Assembly: GCA_035433705.1 (NCBI GenBank)
Contig: DAORVK010000007.1
Location: 1-64,000, forward strand
Source of the DNA: CADEFQ01 sp035433705
GTDB taxonomy: Bacteria > Pseudomonadota > Gammaproteobacteria > Steroidobacterales > Steroidobacteraceae
Direction of reading: 5' to 3'
Length of the DNA: 64,000 bases
Position 1 is the stretch's first letter. Each line of letters starts with the position of its first letter. A program made the translations under genes and the position numbers. This document shows positions 59,644 through 64,000 of the stretch, piece by piece. The notes under the pieces were generated by a model. That model searched no databases. It had not been told where the DNA came from and worked only from the letters and a program-made list of their open reading frames with translations.

Positions 59644-60839
59644 CCGTGCGCACCTCGACGATGGGATCGCATTACAGTCTCATGAGCCAGATGCTCCGGC
59701 AGCAGGCGAGCAGCGCCAAAACGCAGCTGCAGGTGTCTTCGGGCAAGCGCGTGCTCACGCCGTCGGACGATCCGGTTGCGGCGGGGCGCATCCTCGCACT
59801 TGGGAATCAACTGTCTGCCTCGTCCCAGTACGAGCGGAACACGAACGTCGTGCAGACACGTCTCTCGATCGAGGAGCAGGCACTCGCCGACGCCGGCAAG
59901 CTCCTGCAGCGGGTACGCGATCTCACGCTCGCGGCGAACAACGGCACGCTCGACGACAAGTCGCGCGCGGCGATCGCCACCGAACTCACCGAACGCATCG
60001 GAGAACTGCAAGCCATCGCGAACCGCCGCGATGCCACCGGCGAGTATCTCTTCGCCGGCAACAGTGTTGGCACGCAGCCCTTCGTCCGTTCTGCCGCGGG
60101 AATGATCTACGCGGGCGACCAGGCCATTCGCGAAGTACAGGTGAGCCCGACCCAGTTCGTGAAGATCGGCCACAGTGGCGATCAGGTCTTCAGGGGCGCG
60201 CCAAACGGTAGCGGCCGCTTCACCGTCGACACAGGGGCCGCCAACACGGGCTCCGGCTGGATAGCGCCGCTCGCGATCGTCGACCCTTCCGCCTGGACGG
60301 GTGGCAGCTTCAACGTGCGCTTTCTTGACGCGGCGAACTACGAGATCCTCGACGCGTCGAACACGCAGGTGGCGACCGGGGTCTACGCCTCCGGCCACAG
60401 TATCGATTTCAACGGTGTGCGCTTTGCGATCACGGGCGCACCCACGGCGAACGACACCTTTTCGGTCGCACCGGCCGCACGCGAGGACATCTTCGCGACA
60501 TTCGATGCGCTCGCAGCGACGTTGCGCCAGCCGACCGCGACCGACACGGACCGCGCGCGATTCAATACCGACATCTCAGTGGCGCTTGCGCAAATAGACA
60601 GCGGCATGGATCACCTGATCAACGTGCGCTCCGAGGTCGGGGCCCGACTCAACGTCATCGACAACGTGACCACGTCGCGGGAGAACCTGGAGCTCGAGCT
60701 GCAGACCGCCGTGTCGAATCTGCGGGACGTCGACATGATCGAGGCGCTCAGTCGGCTCGCGCTCGAAAAGTCGGCGCTCACGGCGGCGCAAAAGTCGTTT
60801 GCGCAGCTCTCGCGCCTGTCGCTGTTCGACTATCTGTGA
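59640..60839 (+). CDS. flgL: Hook-filament junction protein FlgL (HAP3)
   Basis: Second junction protein, 399 residues. Flagellin-like ends: LRQQASSAKTQLQVSSGKRV and LTPSDDPVAAGRIL at the front, LEKSALTAAQKSFAQLSRLS at the end. Longer than the 317-residue E. coli protein because of the middle domain. Last gene before the fliC promoter. Confidence 0.93.
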   Translation: MTVRTSTMGSHYSLMSQMLRQQASSAKTQLQVSSGKRVLTPSDDPVAAGRILALGNQLSASSQYERNTNVVQTRLSIEEQALADAGKLLQRVRDLTLAANNGTLDDKSRAAIATELTERIGELQAIANRRDATGEYLFAGNSVGTQPFVRSAAGMIYAGDQAIREVQVSPTQFVKIGHSGDQVFRGAPNGSGRFTVDTGAANTGSGWIAPLAIVDPSAWTGGSFNVRFLDAANYEILDASNTQVATGVYASGHSIDFNGVRFAITGAPTANDTFSVAPAAREDIFATFDALAATLRQPTATDTDRARFNTDISVALAQIDSGMDHLINVRSEVGARLNVIDNVTTSRENLELELQTAVSNLRDVDMIEALSRLALEKSALTAAQKSFAQLSRLSLFDYL

Positions 60840-60876
60840 GGACCGTCACACCCCGCGCGATTCGCCTCCCGTCCGC

Positions 60877-60903
60877 TCAAGCTTCGGGGTCGGGCACCGA
60901 TAC
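60877..60903 (+). promoter_or_regulatory. Sigma-28 (FliA) promoter of fliC
   Basis: TCAA (60877-60880), 15 bases, ACCGATAC (60896-60903), against TAAA-N15-GCCGATAA: three differences, with exact spacing. It lies 100 bases before fliC in a 164-base gap with no gene; AGGAG precedes the fliC ATG. Confidence 0.65.
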
Positions 60904-61003
60904 AGGGCATGTCACGGTCACCGGCGCACATCACGCCACCACCGTACTGAAATCGCGCTGCGGGCAGTGGCCCACGGCCAGGCAACTACAGGAGTAACTC
61001 GTA

Positions 61004-62428
61004 ATGGCACTTGTCATCAACACGAACGTGATGTCGCTGAACGCCCAGCGCAACCTCACGACCTCGGGCAACCAGCTCGCGACGTCGCTGCAGCGCCTGT
61101 CCTCGGGCCTGCGCATCAACAGCGCGAAGGACGACGCGGCGGGCCTTGCGATCTCGGATCGCATGACCACGCAGATCAACGGCCTCAATCAGGCGGCCCG
61201 CAACGCCAACGACGGCATTTCGCTCGCGCAGACGACCGAAGGCGCCCTGCAGGAAGTGACCAACAACCTGCAGCGCATTCGTGAGCTGGCCGTGCAGTCG
61301 GCCAACGCAACGAACAGCAACAGCGACCGCGCCGCGCTCGACCAGGAAGTGCAGCAGCGTATCGCCGAAATCGAGCGCATCGCGAGCCAGACCTCGTTCA
61401 ACGGCCGCAGGGTGCTCGACGGCTCCTTCGGCGGCGCGACTTTCCAGGTCGGCGCGAACGTGGGCGAGACCATCAGCCTGGCGCTCACCTCGAGCGTGAA
61501 GTCGACGGCGATCGGCCAGGTCGCGACCTCGACCGGTACGGTCGATCTGGACACTCTGTTCAGCACGGGTGGCTCGGCCGCTACAGCGGGAAGCGTCGCC
61601 GCGGGTACCGTCACCGACGCAACTCTGGCCACCAGCTTCACCATCAATGGCACGGCCATCAGCGTCAGCGCCTCGGGCGGCCGCACCCTGGCGACACTGG
61701 CCACTGAAATCAACACGGCGATGACCGCCGCAGGTGCGAACTATACGGCGGCCGCGTCCGGCGGCGGCTTGAGCCTCACCGCCAACACCGCCGGTGCTGA
61801 TGCGATGACCCTCACGGCGTTGACCAACATCAGCTTCGGCGCGGTCACTGCCGGTTCCGCGGCGGTGGCCGGTACGCCGGCTTCGTACACCTTGGGCGCC
61901 ATGAGCATCCAGGTCGGCACGGGCACGGCGGTCGATGTCGCGGGCACCTACGCCACGGCGCAGGACCTTGCGGACGCGATCAACAGCCGCGTCGCAGGCG
62001 CGACTGCGTCGATCGACTCCAGCAACCACCTGGTCATCTCGGCCGGGGAAGCGTTGACGGTCACAGGCACAGGCGCCACGGCGGCCGGCAACGGCAACGC
62101 GGCGCTCAGCGGGTCGCTCGATGTGCAGAACGTGCTGACGGCGGCCGGTGCCAACGGTGCGATCCAGAGCGCCGATGCGGCGCTGACTTCGGTCAGCACC
62201 CTGCGCAGCACGCTGGGTGCCATCCAGAACCGCTTCCAGTCGGTGATCAACAGCCTCCAGGCCGTGTCCGAGAATCTGTCCGCCTCGCGCGGCCGCATCC
62301 TCGATACGGACTATGCGGCCGAGACGGCGAGTCTCACGCGAGCCCAGATCCTGCAGCAGGCGGGTACGGCGATGGTCGCGCAGGCGAACAGCGCACCGCA
62401 GAGCGTGCTCACGCTCCTGCAGGGCTGA
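61004..62428 (+). CDS. fliC: Flagellin FliC
   Basis: Filament subunit, 474 residues. The conserved N-terminus is INTNVMSLNAQRNLTTSGNQ, then SLQRLSSGLRINSAKDDAAG; the C-terminus ends RAQILQQAGTAMVAQANSAP. The central exposed region (about 175-360) holds two flagellin-IN repeats (around FTINGTAISVSASGGRTLAT and YTLGAMSIQVGTGTAVDVAG). Single flagellin in this window. Rich Thr/Ala/Gly middle. Confidence 0.96.
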   Translation: MALVINTNVMSLNAQRNLTTSGNQLATSLQRLSSGLRINSAKDDAAGLAISDRMTTQINGLNQAARNANDGISLAQTTEGALQEVTNNLQRIRELAVQSANATNSNSDRAALDQEVQQRIAEIERIASQTSFNGRRVLDGSFGGATFQVGANVGETISLALTSSVKSTAIGQVATSTGTVDLDTLFSTGGSAATAGSVAAGTVTDATLATSFTINGTAISVSASGGRTLATLATEINTAMTAAGANYTAAASGGGLSLTANTAGADAMTLTALTNISFGAVTAGSAAVAGTPASYTLGAMSIQVGTGTAVDVAGTYATAQDLADAINSRVAGATASIDSSNHLVISAGEALTVTGTGATAAGNGNAALSGSLDVQNVLTAAGANGAIQSADAALTSVSTLRSTLGAIQNRFQSVINSLQAVSENLSASRGRILDTDYAAETASLTRAQILQQAGTAMVAQANSAPQSVLTLLQG

Positions 62429-62450
62429 TGGTCGATCCGCTCCGATCGAG

Positions 62451-62486
62451 CCGTGCGGCGGGCACCGGAAGGTGCCCGCCGCACGG
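62451..62486 (+). terminator. Perfect 16-bp hairpin between fliC and fliD
   Basis: Arms 62451-62466 and 62471-62486 pair perfectly, with a GGAA loop, 22 bases after the fliC stop. There is no T-run, so it may stop or protect the abundant fliC mRNA 3' end, with partial read-through to fliD. Confidence 0.7.
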
Positions 62487-62514
62487 CCGTTGAGCGATCC
62501 GGGAGAACGGGCGC

Positions 62515-63903
62515 ATGGCGACTTCGGCAAGCAGTATCTCGGGCGGCTCCACCCTCGACGTGCAGACGCTCGCGTCGCAGCTCGTGGCGGCCGAACGCGC
62601 GCCTCTCGATGCGCAGATCAAGCGCGAAACGGCCGGTGTCAAGACGACGCTGTCCGCCCTCGGCACCCTGAAGAGCGCACTGTCGACTTTCCAGGCGGTT
62701 GTCGACAACATGTCGATGCTGGCGGACTTCCAGGTCCGGTCGGCGATGAGCAGCAAACCCGAAGTCTTCTCGGCGTCGGCCGGCTCCGGCGCCGTTCCTG
62801 GCACCTACGGCATCGAAGTACGGCAGCTCGCCGCGGCGCACAGTATTGCCTCCGGGGCTTATGCCGGCGGCAGTGCGGCGCTGGTGGGCAGCGGTCGCGT
62901 CGCCCTGTCGGTCGGCGACAGCGCCTTCTCGATCGATGTGACGGCCGACATGACGCTCGCGCAAATGCGCGATGCCGTCAACAACGCCCAGGGCAACACG
63001 GGCGTCAGTGCGACGATCGTGCAGAGCACGGCCGGCGCGCGCCTCGTCCTTGCTGCGCGCGACACGGGCGCGGCGAACACGCTCACGGTGTCGGTGGCGA
63101 ACGCGGCGGGCGGGCTCGACTCCCTCGCCTACACGAGCGCCGCGCCAGGCAGCTACACGCAACTCACCGCGGCGCAGGATGCGATCGTGCGCGTCGCGGG
63201 ATTCGAGCAGACAAGCGCTTCGAACACGATCACGGGCGCGATCGATGGCGTCACGCTCAATCTTGCGGCGGCCGATGTCGGCATGGCCCATACGCTCACC
63301 ATTGCGAATGACACCGACACGGTCCGCAAGCGCATCGATGCGTTCGTGTCGACGTACAACGCCATGCAGACGGCGATTTCGGGCCTGCGCGCCTACAACG
63401 CAACGACGAAGGAGGGCGGGCCGCTGCTCGGCGATTCGATGCTGCTCGGCCTCGAGAGCCGATTGCGCCGCGGCCTCACCGATGCCGTGGCGGGACTGTC
63501 CGGCAACCACACCTCGCTCGCAGCCCTCGGGATCACGACCGGTGCCAACGGCAATCTGATCGTCGACGACACGAAGCTGTCCGCGGCGATCGAAGGCGAT
63601 TTCGAAGGTGTGGCGCGCCTCTTCGGCAAGACGGGCGGCGTTGGTTTTCGTCTCCAGGATGCGCTCGACGACGCACTGTCGATGAACGGCGGCATTGCCG
63701 TGCGCACCCGGGCACTTCTCGAGCAGCAGGATCGTCTCGCGGACCGGCAGGACGTCGTCGATGCGCGCATGCAATCGCAGCTCGCGCGCTATGTCCGGCA
63801 ATTCACGACTCTCGATACGCTGCTCTCGACGCTCGACACGACATCTGCCTATCTCGACACGCAGCTCGATTCACTGTCGAACATGATGAAACGCGGCAAA
63901 TGA
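62515..63903 (+). CDS. fliD: Flagellar filament cap FliD (HAP2)
   Basis: Caps the growing filament and folds flagellin. The 462 residues have SSISGGSTLDVQTLASQLVA at the front, a flagellin-IN-like motif in the middle, and TLDTLLSTLDTTSAYLDTQL followed by DSLSNMMKRGK at the end. ATG after a GGGAGAACGG leader. Overlaps the next open frame by 4 bases (ATGA). Confidence 0.95.
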   Translation: MATSASSISGGSTLDVQTLASQLVAAERAPLDAQIKRETAGVKTTLSALGTLKSALSTFQAVVDNMSMLADFQVRSAMSSKPEVFSASAGSGAVPGTYGIEVRQLAAAHSIASGAYAGGSAALVGSGRVALSVGDSAFSIDVTADMTLAQMRDAVNNAQGNTGVSATIVQSTAGARLVLAARDTGAANTLTVSVANAAGGLDSLAYTSAAPGSYTQLTAAQDAIVRVAGFEQTSASNTITGAIDGVTLNLAAADVGMAHTLTIANDTDTVRKRIDAFVSTYNAMQTAISGLRAYNATTKEGGPLLGDSMLLGLESRLRRGLTDAVAGLSGNHTSLAALGITTGANGNLIVDDTKLSAAIEGDFEGVARLFGKTGGVGFRLQDALDDALSMNGGIAVRTRALLEQQDRLADRQDVVDARMQSQLARYVRQFTTLDTLLSTLDTTSAYLDTQLDSLSNMMKRGK

Positions 63904-64000
63904 AGCCGCCACGCCCGGATGCGAGTCCGACCGGTGTCATGCGCGTGCGCAACGCCGTCGCGCCACTTGACAGCTTCCTGCGCAGCGTGAGCCGCAGCCT
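63900..64000 (+). CDS. Unidentified gene after fliD, 5' part only
   Basis: An open frame begins at an ATG overlapping the fliD stop and runs off the window after 33 codons (MKPPRPDASPTGVMRVRN...). The position usually holds fliS or fliT, but the residues seen do not resemble the FliS start. Coupling style suggests a real gene; identity unknown. Confidence 0.45.
   Translation, partial: MKPPRPDASPTGVMRVRNAVAPLDSFLRSVSRS

Overview
The window is a high-GC (by eye well above 60%) gammaproteobacterial chromosome segment, densely packed and almost entirely vertical housekeeping DNA. The gene orders pyrG-kdsA-eno-ftsB-ispD-ispF-truD, rpfE-recJ-prfB-lysS, rpoE-rseA-rseB...lepA-lepB-rnc-era-recO-pdxJ-acpS and lolC/E-lolD-DUF2062-comEC-exbBD-msbA-lpxK-kdsB resemble what is known from Xanthomonadales/Nevskiales-type and, partly, Pseudomonas genomes. 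I infer a free-living, aerobic, LPS-bearing, flagellated bacterium near that group; the exact taxon cannot be fixed from this sequence alone. Most neighbouring genes overlap by 4 bases (ATGA or GTGA), so long co-translated operons are the rule.

Layout. 1-6014 (+): end of pyrG, kdsA, eno, ftsB, ispD, ispF, truD (nucleotide, LPS, glycolysis, division, isoprenoid, tRNA modification). 6015-6854: a parDE-type toxin-antitoxin pair with its own palindromic operator. 6830-8850: a minus-strand Smr-domain gene, then surE and pcm. 8851-9121: no gene, but a long inverted repeat with a promoter-like sequence and an internal hairpin, a candidate structured RNA. 9122-14803: an Mth938-domain gene (-), then rpfE, recJ, prfB (with the RF2 programmed frameshift) and lysS. 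14852-20062: ygfZ (-) and a succinate dehydrogenase operon that carries its own assembly factors (a 49-residue SdhAF4-type gene, sdhCDAB, sdhE, ygfX). 20119-33622: an envelope-stress sigma operon with a sigma-E-type autoregulatory promoter, followed by a very long tail of translation, secretion, RNA-processing and repair genes ending in nagZ and a LOV-like/GGDEF protein whose key residues are lost. 33641-38016 (-): a CsiV-family protein, mfd and a small exported protein. 38130-48808: lipoprotein export, comEC, exbBD, lipid A export and KDO synthesis genes.

48900-64000 is a flagellar region: flgN-flgM-flgA on the minus strand, flgBCDEFGHIJKL on the plus strand behind a near-perfect sigma-54 promoter, then fliC behind a sigma-28 type promoter, a strong hairpin, fliD and the start of an unidentified gene. 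Rod, hook, rings, hook-filament junction, filament and cap are encoded in assembly order, and the promoter types match the usual RpoN-then-FliA cascade.

I see no tRNA or rRNA gene, no insertion sequence and no CRISPR array. The least ordinary items are the candidate structured RNA at 8932-9101, the hairpin-bridged ribosome binding site of the SdhAF4-type gene, the double-degenerate LOV/GGDEF protein, the ComEC with a broken metallo-beta-lactamase motif, and the toxin-antitoxin insertion.
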